A stretch of DNA of 64,000 nucleotides, from assembly GCA_964016885.1 (NCBI GenBank), contig OZ024743.1:187344040-187408039 (forward strand), read 5' to 3'. The position numbers were made by a program, and so were the translations under genes. The stretch's first letter is position 1. Each line of letters starts with the position of its first letter. The notes under the pieces were generated by a model. The model was given only the letters and a program-made list of their open reading frames with translations, made no database searches and had not been told where the DNA came from. Shown piece by piece: positions 21,740 through 34,352 of this stretch. Source of the stretch: Eledone cirrhosa. Its lineage: Eukaryota; Mollusca; Cephalopoda; Octopoda; Eledonidae.

Positions 21740-22054
21740 ATAATAGGTTGTAAATGCATGAAGCAGACTGGTTGGTCTAACAATTTCGCACATGCGTATT
21801 TCAGACATGTAAACCAGTTAAGGAAGAACATATTGATCGTTCATTTTGTTTTGCTCTGTTTCAGCTCCACATTTGAAAAGAGGGCAATAGCCCTGAGATA
21901 TCAAGGTTGGCTCCTTGAATTGCAGGTGCACCTCATTTTTGCCAGTTGAATGAACTAGAGCATATTGATATAATGGCTAGCCCATTCAGGGTATCGAACC
22001 CATCAACTTATAATCATGAGCTAAACATCCTAACCCCTTAGCCACATGCCATCA
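21740..22054 (-). mobile_element. tRNA-derived SINE of another family
   Basis: On the minus strand from about 22052: GGCATGTGGCTAAGGGGTTA (A-box-like), then GATGGGTTCGATACCC (B-box-like), the spacing of a tRNA head with CAT in the anticodon position. The body has ACCTTGATATCTCAGGG and GTGGAGCTGAAACAGAG. I cannot fix the 3' end. Confidence 0.6.
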
Positions 22055-23164
<1,110 letters not shown>

Positions 23165-23172
23165 TAATATAT

Positions 23173-23285
<113 letters not shown>

Positions 23286-24213
23286 ATGTTTAAGAGTAAT
23301 CTCAACACACATTAGCTTTATTATTTCTTATTCTCAGAGTCTTTGTATTTGCTGACTTACAATCATTTGTAATCTAAGAATATGATCTGAAACTTTTTGA
23401 TCTAACAATACTTCAGATTACAAAAACAAAATATACTCGAAAGATTATTATCCTTGTTTCAGGCAGGAAAATTACAGATTATTTGGCTCGAAAGTTCATG
23501 TGCTGATTGACACAAAAATTTTCTTTATCTATATAATTTTGAGCTTCGAAAATATTTTTTGTTTTTAATCTTCATCATCTTCCAGTGATTCTTGCAAATA
23601 ACATTTTAAACTAATTCTAAGAGAACTCATGTCAGTGTATATGTGTGTGTGTTTATATGTGTGTATATGTGTGTGTGTTTATATGTGTGTATATGTATGT
23701 GTGTTTATTTTCAAGTATTTCATTAGGTATAAAGAGAAAGGGAAGGTTTAAACTTAATGTACCAAAAGAAAAAGAAAAGTATTCTAATGCAATCAGAGCA
23801 ATAATTGGATGTTTTATTTTCCAAAAAAGCCACATTGTGAAAGACAATAAGTATTAAGTTTCAATAGTGAAGGGTAAAAATTATTAGATTGTTTCTGGAA
23901 TTCCAAATTTAATAAAGAAAGATAAAAAGAATTTAAAAAAATCTAAGAAAAACAATCCCTTGGAGAAAATTTTATCAAGACTTGAAAATATGTTTTCCAA
24001 AAATGACTTACTTTTATTGTTTCTTTTTTTCATATATATTTATTTGATTTTTTAATTTAATTTTTATTTCAATTTTTTGCCTTTTCTTCTCAATTTCGGT
24101 GTCTGAAAGATTCATTCTACTTATTTTCAAATATAGAGATTATGGATAGCAACTGCAATATGAAAATCATTTTTTGTAATAGATAGATGCAGCCATATAT
24201 ATATATATATATA

Positions 24214-24248
<35 letters not shown>

Positions 24249-24803
24249 TATATATATATACAAATATTATATATATATAATATTTAAATGGAAACGAAAG
24301 GCTTCAGAAACATGAGATGTTAACATCACAAGCACATTTAACATATAAATAACCTAGAGCATAAATTGCAGAGATAATTAACTCACTTTTTGGCTCTATA
24401 CAAATTCATCTGAAGCAAATTATAGACTAACACTGTTGAAATGTATATGTATAATAAAGCAGAATATTTCTGTTTGAATAATCTACATTATTTTTTTATC
24501 CTCCCTGTTTCTTTTCTTTTCTTTTGAAGAATATAGATTCTTCACAACAGGATTCAAATGGAGAATAAGGAGAGAGCAATTTTCAAAATTGAGAAAATTT
24601 CTTTTTTTTTATTCTGAAAGTTGAAATCAATACAAATTATTTTCTTTAAATTAGACATTTTTTTTTCAGGTTATTCTGCACTCTCTCTAAGAACATACTT
24701 TTGCTATGCTTAAAAAGACACATACATATTAAAATGTTAATATACACACCTCACTGTCACATTCACCCAAACCCACACAAACAGACACACACACATATAT
24801 ATA

Positions 24804-24857
<54 letters not shown>

Positions 24858-25157
24858 TATGTGTGTATGTGAGAGTTAATGCATAAAGACAATGGAATAG
24901 GGAAGGGAGTTGACAGAGAAAGGGTGTACACTTGTGTGTGTAAAAAATGTAACAAACAGAAAGAAAAATATATTAAATATTAGCAAGATTTTATTATATT
25001 TGTATATAATTTTCTATATTTTTCTATATGTATCAGATTAATATTGTATCAGCACATCCTGTCTATTTCTGGTACATGTTTATATATAAAATATTGAATC
25101 TCAAAAAGGTATGTTCAGGAAACTTTCACCAATTGGTTTCATAAAGTTTTCAATCTG
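23286..25157. other. Unassigned AT-rich DNA with microsatellites
   Basis: Contains TG-rich tracts near 23640-23710 and TA/CA tracts near 24195-24275 and 24780-24860. No frame is convincing; those that are open run through microsatellites. Confidence 0.5.
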
Positions 25158-26440
25158 AATCATCATCATCATCACCGTTTTATGTCCGTTCTTCCACGCT
25201 AGCATGGGTTAGACGGGTTGTCCTGTTGTGGGCAGTGTCTGGTCGGCTGACCATGCCTTGCTCATACAGGAACTGATTTGGCTTGATTTCTACAGCTGGA
25301 TGCCCTTCCTAACACCAATCTCATTTACAGTGAGTGGTGAGTGCTTTTTCGTGGCGCCTACACGTCCACTTTACAGTGTGGGCTGGGTGCTTTTTTGCCG
25401 TGGCACCTCCACGATCACCTTAGAGTGGGGGGTATGGGGGCATATTGTCTATATGCTTCAGCTTGTACCCATGGGAGCTTGGGTACTCTGTATTACTGCG
25501 TGACGCCAGAGGTCACGGTCATGTGTCATCGCCTTGGAGAGGTGTAATTGGGTAAGGTCGGCTTTTATCACCGCATCCCAGGTCTTCTTGGGTCTCCCCA
25601 CTCCGCGGTTTCCATCGACTTCTAGTGCTCTGCACCTTTTTATGCAGCTGTCATCCTTCATACGCATCACATGTCCATACCAACGCAACCGCCTCTCCTG
25701 CACACAGCATTTGATTCCTCTTATGCTCAGTCTCTCTCTCAATTCATTTATGCTTTGTCGTTTGCGTATATTACTATTACACATCCATCGGAGCATGCAG
25801 GCTTCGTTTCTCTCTAATCTACGTAAGTCTTCCACCTTCAGCGCCCAGGTCTCACTGCCATGTAACATTGCTGTTCGGATACACGCATCATACAGTCTGC
25901 CTTTCATTTTGAGGGAGAAGCCTTTTGCAGCTAGCAGTGGCAGTAGTTCCCTAAACTTCTTCCATCCCGTTCTTACCCTAGTTATTGTACTTTCTGAACA
26001 CCCACCTCCGCTGCTAATTCGGTCACCTAGGTAGCAGAAACTGTCTACTGTCTCTACAGAGCCCTCCCAGAGATTGGTGGTACTTGTTTCCTGTGGCTGT
26101 TTGCTGCTTGCTGTCTCAGCACAGCTGCTGCATGTGAAGCCTACATTCTTAATTAAGCTTCCTGAAATCCCGCTACATCTCTTGTGTACCCATTGTTTCC
26201 ATTTGGGGCAGAGAATGGAGTTCCTACCTACACCTTTCCTACATACTGAGCCAGGCCATTTCCCTGAGGGAATCTGGGTTCTGTTTTCTCATCTACTTAC
26301 AAGGACCTTAGTCTTTGTCATGTTGACTTTGAGACCCTTTCCTTTCTTTTCTTGTTTTTGGCAACTTTCTTCCACAACACCCAGGTTGTTTAAACACCAT
26401 TTTCGTTGTCTCTAGATCGTCTGTGTATTTTAAAGAAAGT
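25158..26440 (-). mobile_element. RTE LINE, 5' truncated, with coding C terminus and (GAT)n tail
   Basis: Starting from the 5' side on the minus strand there is a degraded segment with the CPK...WVHKRCSG zinc-finger motif (near 26180). Next comes SVETVDSFCYLGDRISSGGG, then an open block at 25907-25458 beginning MKGRLYDACIRTAMLHGSET and containing WYGHVMRMKDDSC and RGVGRPKKTWD. The 3' UTR ends in (GAT)n at about 25158. RT catalytic motifs are not included. It is the same subfamily as 53.8-57.5 kb, with noticeable sequence divergence. Confidence 0.85.
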
Positions 26441-26606
26441 CTTGAAGAAAGTTTTGAAATATTTGTTCTAATAATTAATGATTCCTAACTAAGATCCAAG
26501 GGCACATGTTTTTGAAGAAGGGGTATATTTGTTTTTATAGAACTCAGTGCTATACTGGTACACACACTTACACAGACACGTTTAAACACACACACATATA
26601 TATATA

Positions 26607-27107
26607 TCATCATCATCATCATCATCATCATCATCTTCGTTTAACGTCCATTTTCCACGCTAGCATGGGTTAGACGGCGGGAGTTGTCCCACTTGAGGCA
26701 AGGCTGGTCTGGTGACCGTGTCTCGCTCATATAGGACTATCTGGCAGGTTTTCTACGGCTGGATGCCCTTCCTAACACCAACCACATTTACAGTGTGGAA
26801 CTGGGAACTTTTTACCATGTTACCTACACGGCCACATTACAGCATGGACTGTGTGTGTTTTTTTTGTTGTGACACCTACACAAACTCGATCTCATTTTCA
26901 CGTGCTGTTGGTGGGAGTGGCAGGATAGGGTAGGGGTAGTGGATTGGGGTGTATATTTGGTTAAGAGGTGCCTACTGACTGTAGGTTTCACTTTGTACAT
27001 AGGCAAGGCTGGTCTTCTGTATTACTGCGTAGCGCCAAAGATCTCGGTCAAGAGACATTGTCTTAGAGAGATGTAAGTGTGTGAGGTCGGAATTTATCAG
27101 ATCATCA
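26607..27107 (-). mobile_element. RTE LINE 3' end, 5' truncated
   Basis: (ATC)n at 26607-26635 is the complement of the (GAT)n tail. It is followed by the 3' UTR box (TTTCCACGCTAGCATGGG) and ends in the last codons of the ORF near 27107 (SDLTHLHLSKTMS on the minus strand). Confidence 0.8.
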
Positions 27108-27189
27108 TGATATATAATATATATATATATATATATTATATATCATTCAATCAATATTTATTATTTCAAATGAAATAATAGAACACAGA

Positions 27190-27905
27190 GAAATATGTGC
27201 ATAATCATAAACCAACTTAAAATAATGTCATAATGTCAAGTGGGAGATAAAATAAGAGCTGCCCAAATGTTTCTATCATTGGCTTTTTCCCAAATTGCAG
27301 TGACTTTTGTACTCAGTTCTTTTGAGATGATTCTTTGGAACACTCAGCATGGAAGTTACTAATTGGATGCTGGATTTGACGACCAATCCATGACTATCAC
27401 TGGTTTCATACCTGAGTATAGAGATGAGATTGCTCTGTGCATGTGAAAATTTCTGCATTTGTTATGCTATCGTGGTATGTTACACCACAGGTAATGCACA
27501 GACAATTTGTGTGAAATGAGTTCACTACTTGTTTTTGTTTTGCGTATGCACAATCTGTGTCTCACAGCCATAAAGAAACATTGGCAGACATAGTGTAGTA
27601 TACATCCATAACTTCAGATGAATACTGATGCTTGCTTTCTAAATCTGTTGTAGGTCATTCATTGCCTTATAGGCTAATGCTCTTCTGTGAAGTATGTCTT
27701 CCTCACCAGTGTGATTACAGCTGATGACCTTTGAGCCTAAGTAGATAAAGCTAACGGTTCTTCTGAGTTTAACATTGTTTGCAAATATACCATTATCATA
27801 ATCAATGTTTAAACACATGTACTCAGTTTTTACCACATTTAATTCCAGGCCAACAGTGAGTGCTTTGTATATTATGTGATTTAAATGATCAACTGCAAAG
27901 ACCAA
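27190..27905 (-). mobile_element. LINE fragment, RT thumb to C terminus, RTE-related
   Basis: The minus frame at 27905-27639 reads LTVGLELNVVKTEYMCLN, then VSFIYLGSKV, the connector after the YADD motif in RTE/CR1-like RTs. It is followed, with stops, by CGVTYHDSITNAEI near 27500. The catalytic part is absent. The subfamily differs from the (GAT)n RTE copies. Confidence 0.65.
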
Positions 27906-28372
27906 CCCTCAACCCAATGTGGTGCAGTTGGTGGAAATGCTGGGTCACCTTCCCTGTAGGCCAACAAGGGCTCTGGTGATTATGGAAAACACATATATAT
28001 ATATATTTGTCAGAATAAAAATAACATCTCAAACAAAAGAGATCGCTATAATAATCTCATTCAGAGAAGCAAATACATATCAAACATCTTATACAAAATC
28101 ACTGAGGGGTAGATTACTGTAGAAGCATTTTTCCTTAGGGATAAAAAATTATACTGCAGTTTCAAAACCCCAAAAATAGATAGCCCTTCATGATCAACTT
28201 CATCCTAAATTCTTCTGGTTAGCTTAGAGAGTAATCAACATTTTTCTTGCTCATAGTAGAATCCACTGGTTGTAGAATTCCATTAGGATATCTTTAAGCA
28301 TTCCTGAAATACAGAGGTTTAAATTTGACTCTAAAATTTGGACAATTTTACTGGTACACCCAGTATATTAAA
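27906..28372. other. Unassigned DNA
   Basis: No recognised feature. Confidence 0.4.
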
Positions 28373-28602
28373 AAACATGAGAAAGTTTCATTTTCATTGT
28401 TAGATTTTTATTGTGTATCAAACTGTTATGCGCGTTTCGCAGATTATTGGCTCAAGGTTACCCATAGAAATTATGGTCCTGACTCCATTACTGATCTGCT
28501 CTTCAAACTGGCAATGTAACAATCCTCTGGGAAATGCGCATAACAGGTTGATACACAATAAATATATTATACATGTAAATGAAACTTCCTCATTTTTTCC
28601 AT
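28373..28602. repeat. Imperfect inverted repeat
   Basis: TATTGTGTATCAAACTGTTA with TGCGC pairs with GCGCATAACAGGTTGATACA, and the outer parts (GAAAGTTTCATTTTCA and TGAAACTTCC) continue the pairing. Arms are about 75 bases around a loop of about 75 bases. Confidence 0.75.
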
Positions 28603-28682
28603 TATATAGACTCTGCCTGTGCATAGAGTGCTTGTTTTGGTACCACCACCAGTAATTCACTGAATCACCTACAGATAGATCT

Positions 28683-28825
28683 GATCTGAGTTCAGAACTA
28701 GCTGTTGAAATGGCTGGTGCTCAGCCATCGGGGTCCCAAATTTTCCATATTACCCACTCTACTATGCTAAGTAACGAGTACGCTGGTGAGTAATTGTCTA
28801 CCTGGTTTTGCAGCCTCCATTCTGA
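28683..28825 (-). repeat. Dispersed foldback repeat family, copy C
   Basis: On the minus strand AACCAGGTAGACAATTACTC, TTAGCATAGTAGAGTGGG and GGACCCCGATGGCTGAGC correspond to the repeat at 17.6 kb and 39.5 kb. Diverged. Confidence 0.6.
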
Positions 28826-29159
28826 TATATATATATATATAAATATAAATAATAGAAATAATAATACACGGGCAGAAATCTTAAACAATACCTTACTTTT
28901 ACTATTATTAATAACCTCTGCCATTTTCATTTGATAATTTTATTTACATAATCATTCGATTATTCTAAAAAGAATGTTAGTCTAATGATTTCTTTTATAG
29001 CATAAATGTGTTCTTCTCGTTCCACATAACGATGTAATTATCCTTGCTTTTTTTTCGCCCATTGCCAGGGAACGTCTTCACAAACCAACATATTGTCTAC
29101 CTCTTTTCCTTCAGTTGTAACATTTTTCGAAATATTTACTTCTGCATCCACAGATTGAT
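28826..29159. other. Unassigned DNA
   Basis: A short (TA)n tract near 28825, otherwise nothing recognised. Confidence 0.4.
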
Positions 29160-29228
29160 ATTTTTCAGTTTCAGAAGATCCTTTTAACGGTGAAAGCAGT
29201 GATTCTTTGCTTAAACTTTAATCTGTTC

Positions 29229-29236
<8 letters not shown>
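29160..29236 (+). repeat. Single arm of the 60.5-60.7 kb foldback repeat
   Basis: TTTCAGAAGATCC, GTGAAAGCAGTGATTCTTTG and AAACTTTAATCTGTT match the right arm at 60654-60730. Confidence 0.75.
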
Positions 29237-29263
<27 letters not shown>

Positions 29264-29266
<3 letters not shown>

Positions 29267-29799
29267 CGGTAGCCACGGAGTAGGCAGACCCAGAAAAACC
29301 TGGGACGACTTGATAAATTCCGACCTCACACACTTACATCTCTCCAAGACAATGTCACTGGACCGAGATCTTTGGTGTTATGCAGTAATACAAAATACCC
29401 GCCTTACCTAAGTACAAAGTGCAACCTACCACAGTCAGTAGGCACCTCTAACAAAAATACACCCCCGTCCCACTACGCCCACCCCATCCACACCACCCCT
29501 TTCAATGTAAAGTTATGTTGGTACCACAACATCCAGTCCGAAACAAATGAGGTCATGTAGGTGTCACAACAAAAAAACACAGTCCACGCTGTAATGTGGT
29601 CGTGTAGGTAACACGGTAAAAACCTCCCAGTCCCACACTGTAAACGTGGTTGGTGTTAGGAAGGGCATCCAGCCGTAGAAAACCCGCCAGACAGTCCTAT
29701 GCGAGCAAGACAACCACTCTTGCCTCAAGTGGGAAAACTCCCGTCCAAACCCATGCAAGCGTGGAAGATGGACGTTAAATGATGATGATGATGATGATA
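29264..29799 (+). mobile_element. RTE LINE 3' end inserted in a (TA)n tract
   Basis: It begins ATAGACGGTAGCCACGGAGT, encoding DGSHGVGRPRKTWDDLINSD and continuing to RDLWCYAVIQNTRLT and a stop near 29410. The 3' UTR runs to (GAT)n at 29778-29798. TA repeats stand on both sides. The coding end here lacks the premature stop seen in the 53.8 kb copy. Confidence 0.88.
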
Positions 29800-29909
29800 T
29801 ATATATATATGTATGTAAAAGGTAAACAGAAATAAAAACACAATCAGTACAGTATATGGAAGGGATATATTAGGTTAATGCTTGATATAGCAGGAAGAGG
29901 GTCTCAATG

Positions 29910-29933
29910 TTTCAGACGCTAGTCCTTCATCAG
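29910..29933 (-). ncRNA. CTGATGA...GAAAC box pair
   Basis: On the minus strand CTGATGA, AGGAC-TAGC-GTCT (a short stem with one bulged G), then GAAAC. It resembles hammerhead stem II; stems I and III are not established. Confidence 0.2.
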
Positions 29934-30077
29934 AAGAAAGAATGAGAAATAAGATAGATTGATGGGAAGGGTGGGTTGGAATTGGAAAAATGTCTTTAGA
30001 TAAAAATAACAGATCCATTCATGTTGACATCTCTTGCAAAACTGTTGGTGCTGGGGCACTGTGGAATAATAAAAATT

Positions 30078-30159
30078 GTCGTTTTGGAAGCCTCAACTAT
30101 GCAGATGGGTAAATCTCCGGAGATTTACCCATCTGCATTGTTGAGGCTTCCAAAACGAC
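30078..30159. repeat. Near-perfect 82-base palindrome
   Basis: Arms of 41 bases with one mismatch meet at AAATCTCC/GGAGATTT without a loop. The left arm starts GTCGTTTTGGAAGCCTCAAC. A single arm lies at 11396-11450. Confidence 0.93.
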
Positions 30160-30261
30160 CATTTATATATACATATGTATGTATACATGTAATCACAAAG
30201 ATATGGATATATACATATGTGCACTCAAGGACAGGGACACAGAAATCTGTACACTTAGGTT

Positions 30262-30328
30262 GTACAATGAGCATAATGAGAACTATATTCATATATATGA
30301 ATATAGTTCTCATTATCGTCATTGTCAT
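30262..30328. repeat. Second palindrome, about 65 bases
   Basis: CAATGAGCATAATGAGAACT and ATATTCATA face TATGAATAT and AGTTCTCATTATCGTCATTG. It lies about 100 bases from the 30.1 kb palindrome. Confidence 0.85.
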
Positions 30329-30329
30329 T

Positions 30330-30675
30330 TTAATGATTGCTAGCTATCATTGACTTGGCAGAACTGATATTAATACCATCAGTATCTTGTGCCATTATCA
30401 CCATCATGCTTCTTATTATCAACATGTTTGTAATTATTACCTTCATAATTTTAATTCTTTTCGCATCACATCTCTCATTTCTATACTAACAAGTATTAGT
30501 CACCTACACCTAGCACATATGTTGCCATGGTAACTGTATTGAAATATCATGTATGTAACATCATATATAGCAACATCTTTCTGTTACTTACAATGTAGGT
30601 TATGTAATTATATTTGCTTAAAGTACATTCATTGTGCTTCACAATTTATTTGAATTATTAGTTTCAGTAGGCAAA
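30330..30675. other. Unassigned DNA
   Basis: No recognised feature. Confidence 0.4.
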
Positions 30676-30861
30676 AATTGTTTCTACTTTTTGGCACAAG
30701 CCCAGCAATTTGAAGGGGAAAGTCGATTAAATCAACCCCGTAAGGATGAAAGGCAAAGCTAACCTCGACGGGATTTGAACACAGAACGTAAAGGTCCATA
30801 ACTCTATGCTGCAAAGTATAGTGTCTGATGCTCTACCGATACTGCCAATCCACCACCCTAT
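30676..30861 (-). mobile_element. tRNA-derived octopus SINE, OR1-like variant
   Basis: The tail AATTGTTTCTAC and the head TCTACCGATACTGCCAATCC are shared with the OR2-type copies. The body has GGAAAGTCGATTAAATCAAC instead of the usual ATCGACC stretch, which marks a different subfamily also seen at 32.4 kb. Confidence 0.85.
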
Positions 30862-30876
30862 AATAATGTTAATAAT

Positions 30877-31053
30877 TGTTTCTACTTTTTGGCACAAGCC
30901 CAGCAATTATCCCAGTGTATTACTGGTACTTTATTATATCGACTCCGTAAGGATGAAAGGAAAAGTTAACCTCGGCGGGATTTGAACTCAGTCCGTAAAG
31001 GAACGTAACTTGTGCTGCAAAGCATGGCGTCCGACCCTCTACCGATACTACCG
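30877..31053 (-). mobile_element. OR2-type SINE with 14-base target duplication
   Basis: Immediately adjacent to the previous SINE and in the same orientation. ATAATGTTAATAAT is repeated at 30863-30876 and 31054-31067, so it inserted just next to the older copy. Confidence 0.92.
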
Positions 31054-31070
31054 ATAATGTTAATAATAAT

Positions 31071-32415
31071 AACAATAATGCTTTCTTTATTAGCCACAGA
31101 GGGATTATATTCAGAGGACAATAAGGACAGTACAGAGCAGTACATAGTGGGTTTTTTTGTGTGAGGGAAGCGTTTATAAAAAGATTACAAAATGAATATT
31201 TGAAATAAAAACATAACAAATTCCCCAAAAGTGGGTATACCCCAAAGGGTCACTCATTGAAAAAGCCCACAAAAAGCCATGCTAACCTTGACTACTAGGA
31301 CAAGTGCCCTCTCTCAGATATTCTCCTTCAATTTACTAGTGCATACTCAGAGCAAAAGCATTTACTTTGACCATGCTTGCCTCTCTCATCCACCTTTCCA
31401 CGAACTGGTTGGAAGCGAACTCTTCCCACTCCACCCTGAGTTTTCTCTTCAGGTGAAACCTGAAAAAGTTAATCAGGGTTTCAACAAAGAGGAAAGTGCT
31501 TGCTTTCAATCATTTCAGGTGCATCCACCACAAGACCTCTTTTGCCATGGCCAATATGCAGAAAAAAAACTGCCTGTCCTTCCCCTCTAATGGAAGACAT
31601 TGGGGTGATCTTCACAATGGTCTCAGTTGATAGCTGGATCTGTCCCATATGTGACAGCAGCTATTTGACATAAAACCACAGGTTAGCAATACTTGAACAT
31701 TCAATAAGTGCATGCAAGATGGTTTCATCACCATGCACACATCTCTGACAGGCCTGGCTGACGGCACTTCCATGCCAGCAGAGTTTATCTTTAACTGGGA
31801 AAGATTCTCTGTAACACTGCCAGGCCAGGGATTTATGGAAGTTATCCATGGGTCCAGGGCTGAAAGTTCTCTGTAAAAGATTGGCTAGTTGATTTTCATC
31901 GACACTTAGAGTCTCCCCAAGAACGTCATTTTTATCTACAACCAAAACTCTATAGAAAGCTAAGTTGGAGTTTCAACCGATCACACTGCCTTATTGGCTG
32001 AGGGCTGTGAGCACTTTGAGACATTCCACTTTTCAAGTGCTCCCTCTCAGTCTTCGCTTTACCCGAGACTTCAGCTCTGTCAAGAAGATGAGGTGTGGAA
32101 AATTCTGTCTAACAAACAGTGACCACATGTGTTCACTTTCTAGGTAGAGCTGAAGAGGATGTAGCCTGAGCACATGTTTGCACATCATCAACCACTGAAT
32201 GCCCAGTCCTCCATTTAATAAGAAATAGCAGCAAATGGTCTGCCTGGCATTGGCACAAAAAGCAACCCTTCCACAATAAGCAAAAGAGCAGGAAAAGGCA
32301 TTATAGTCAGTTGGTAATAGATGTCGGACATAATGGATGTGTCTGCCACCTCTACCCAACTTTTCAGAGAGAGCTTCCTCTTGGCTCGGTTCTGGGTGAA
32401 AGTGGCCACCCTGCT
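31071..32415 (-). mobile_element. Tx1-like LINE, 3' half with 3' UTR
   Basis: Minus-strand blocks match the 5'-edge element: NRAKRKLSLKSWVEVADT (about 32390), GGLGIQWLMMCKHVLRLHPL (about 32200) and VLGETLSVDENQLANL to LAWQCYRESFPVKDKLCWHG (31945-31661). The last shows what the 5'-edge copy lost at its LTR junction. Coding remnants continue to about 31250, followed by a 3' UTR with TTTTGGGGAATTTG and GGCTAATAAAGAAAGCATT ending near 31073. Several frameshifts and stops are present. Confidence 0.85.
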
Positions 32416-32420
32416 TGTAA

Positions 32421-32616
32421 TAATGGTTTCTTATAGAGGCACAAGGCCAGCATTTTGGGGGGGGGAGGGGAAAATCGATTAAGTTGACCCCAGTGCATGG
32501 CTGGTACTTTATTTTATCGACCCCGTAAAAAGTTAACCTCGGTGGGATTTGAACTCAGAACGTAAAGGTACATAACCCTATGCTGCGAAGCATGGTGTCT
32601 GACGCTTTACCGATAG
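32421..32616 (-). mobile_element. OR1-like SINE with G-run
   Basis: The tail TTCTTATAGAGGCACAAGGC, a run of G near 32455, AAATCGATTAAGTTGACCCC, the B-box-like GAGTTCAAATCCC complement and TTTACCGATAGG are present. It is the same subfamily as 30676-30861. Confidence 0.8.
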
Positions 32617-33147
32617 GTGTTGACTTTGATCAGTTTTTGTCATAATAATGAAGATTTGTGTAAATTTTAATTAAATCAAAAATGAAGATTTCATACTTTA
32701 AAAAAAAATTAATGAATATAGTTTATAATTTTTTTATTCATTACAAGTATGAAGAATTTAGATTAATGACACCCATTTTCATAAATATTACACATAAATT
32801 CACTGGAGACACATATAATACTAAGTATGCTATGAGAAAAATATATCAAACAGTAGTGTCTATTAAAATGGAGCATGAAAAACAGGAGAGAAACCATATA
32901 ACTATTATCAATATTTGGTAATTATCTGATGTATTTTGCTGATAGTTTATTATCAAAAAAATTTCAGTATAAATTAATTGTGTCTTCAGCTTTGTATGTG
33001 CAAGCTACTTAAATGACCTTGAGAAGCCATGGCTGATAAGTTCAGAATGTATCTACTCTCTCTTGATAACACAGTGCATGTTGGTTCACTCAGCACATCA
33101 TCTTGAATTATGTCCTCAAAATGAGTCTTGATTTGAACTGTTTTCCA
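32617..33147. other. Unassigned DNA
   Basis: AT-rich; a 79-codon frame at 32682-32921 has no recognisable domain and simple composition. Confidence 0.4.
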
Positions 33148-33500
33148 TCACAACTGGAGCCTACCAGCTTTGACTAGAGTGATGACGAACACATAGAATA
33201 AATAACACTTCCTATTTGAGGGGGGTAAATTTCTTATCTGGGACACCATGTACTGAGACACTTTCTTTGCCTCCAGCTTTGTCACTTCAGGTACCAATCT
33301 GGGCATTGTAACCAGTAATGCAGAGAAGTGGAAGATTTCCAAATACTGGAACTTGACTTACTACTTCCTTTTTGTACCCTTCGTCATCATGACCTCTGCT
33401 TTCCTTGGTCTCTGAACTGAAGTTTTCCTCTGCAAAATTGAGAAGCATGCATTTCACTTGAAGTAGGAGGCCTGTGAGGTGAAGAGGCTGATGCAATGAG
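33148..33500 (-). pseudogene. Possible LINE endonuclease remnant
   Basis: The minus frame at 33496-33287 ends PVFGNLPLLCITGYNAQIGT, which resembles the GDFNAxIG box of APE-type LINE endonucleases with the aspartate lost. In other frames the downstream DNA reads SVHGVP and LCVRHHSSQS, similar to what follows in RTE/CR1 nucleases. The similarity is weak and I could not place the rest. Confidence 0.3.
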
Positions 33501-33927
33501 AGTCAATGGCTGTTCAAGCTGTAGAACTCCACAACCTCATAGTGTTATTTATATTATTATTTTCTTATTTAATGTGTTTTTTTCTTCTCTTTTTTATGTT
33601 AATTATTTTCTATTCATTTACCTTTTCTGCAATTATTGTACACTGTAGTTGTCATTTCTTTTCCTATATGAGTTGATTAAAACTCAGTATATGGCACTCA
33701 GGTTGATATTGCAAAGTCAAGTACTGGTGTTAGTATAGTAAAGACCAACCTCAAAAAGTTAAACCTCACATCAGAGATGATGAAGAATAACCTTGTATCA
33801 AAGCAAATGATTGAGCATCTAAGAATTTGTCAATTCCACCAAGAGAAGTGTTATGTAGATAAAAAGAAATAGAAATGTTGTAGATGTTGTAGATGAAGGG
33901 TGATAAATCTTGCCAATTTATTATTCC
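33501..33927. other. Unassigned DNA
   Basis: No recognised feature. Confidence 0.4.
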
Positions 33928-34352
33928 TCATCACCTGATTTATGTCTGCCCTTCTGTACTTGCATGGGTTGGATAGTGTTTTCCAGCACAGTTTCCCACC
34001 ATCTGTATTCCTTCATCATCTCTTCTGTCAGGTTAAATGTTTTGGGACCCATTCTTGCCCTTTTTCCCCAGGTTTTCCATGATCTCTATCACAGCTTCTT
34101 TCTACTGGAAACTCATGGTACTTCTTCACCCAACAATTATCATCCATGCATAACAACTATCCACAGCAGTGCAGTCTTCTCCCTTGCTCACTATACTTCT
34201 TTCCAGCCTCTGCATATCCTATTTATTGCTCATTGTTCACTTTCATACACCATTGCACTTTGCATGCAATCATCATATAGCTGGTGTTTCATTCATAGAG
34301 AAAATGATTTTGTTGTCAACAGGGGCAGTAGTTCATTAGCAGTATTTTGAAA
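33928..34352 (-). mobile_element. RTE-type LINE C-terminal fragment (second subfamily)
   Basis: Parallel in layout to 12252-12690: tail-side CTTGCATGGGTTGGA, then complements of the RGRPRKTW, WYGHV and LYD.C regions. Heavily mutated; no frame is intact. Confidence 0.5.

Noticed and set aside
25534..26034. A 166-codon plus-strand ORF over the 25 kb RTE copy
   Set aside because: It is antisense to the conserved RTE C-terminal region; the minus frame carries the family motifs.
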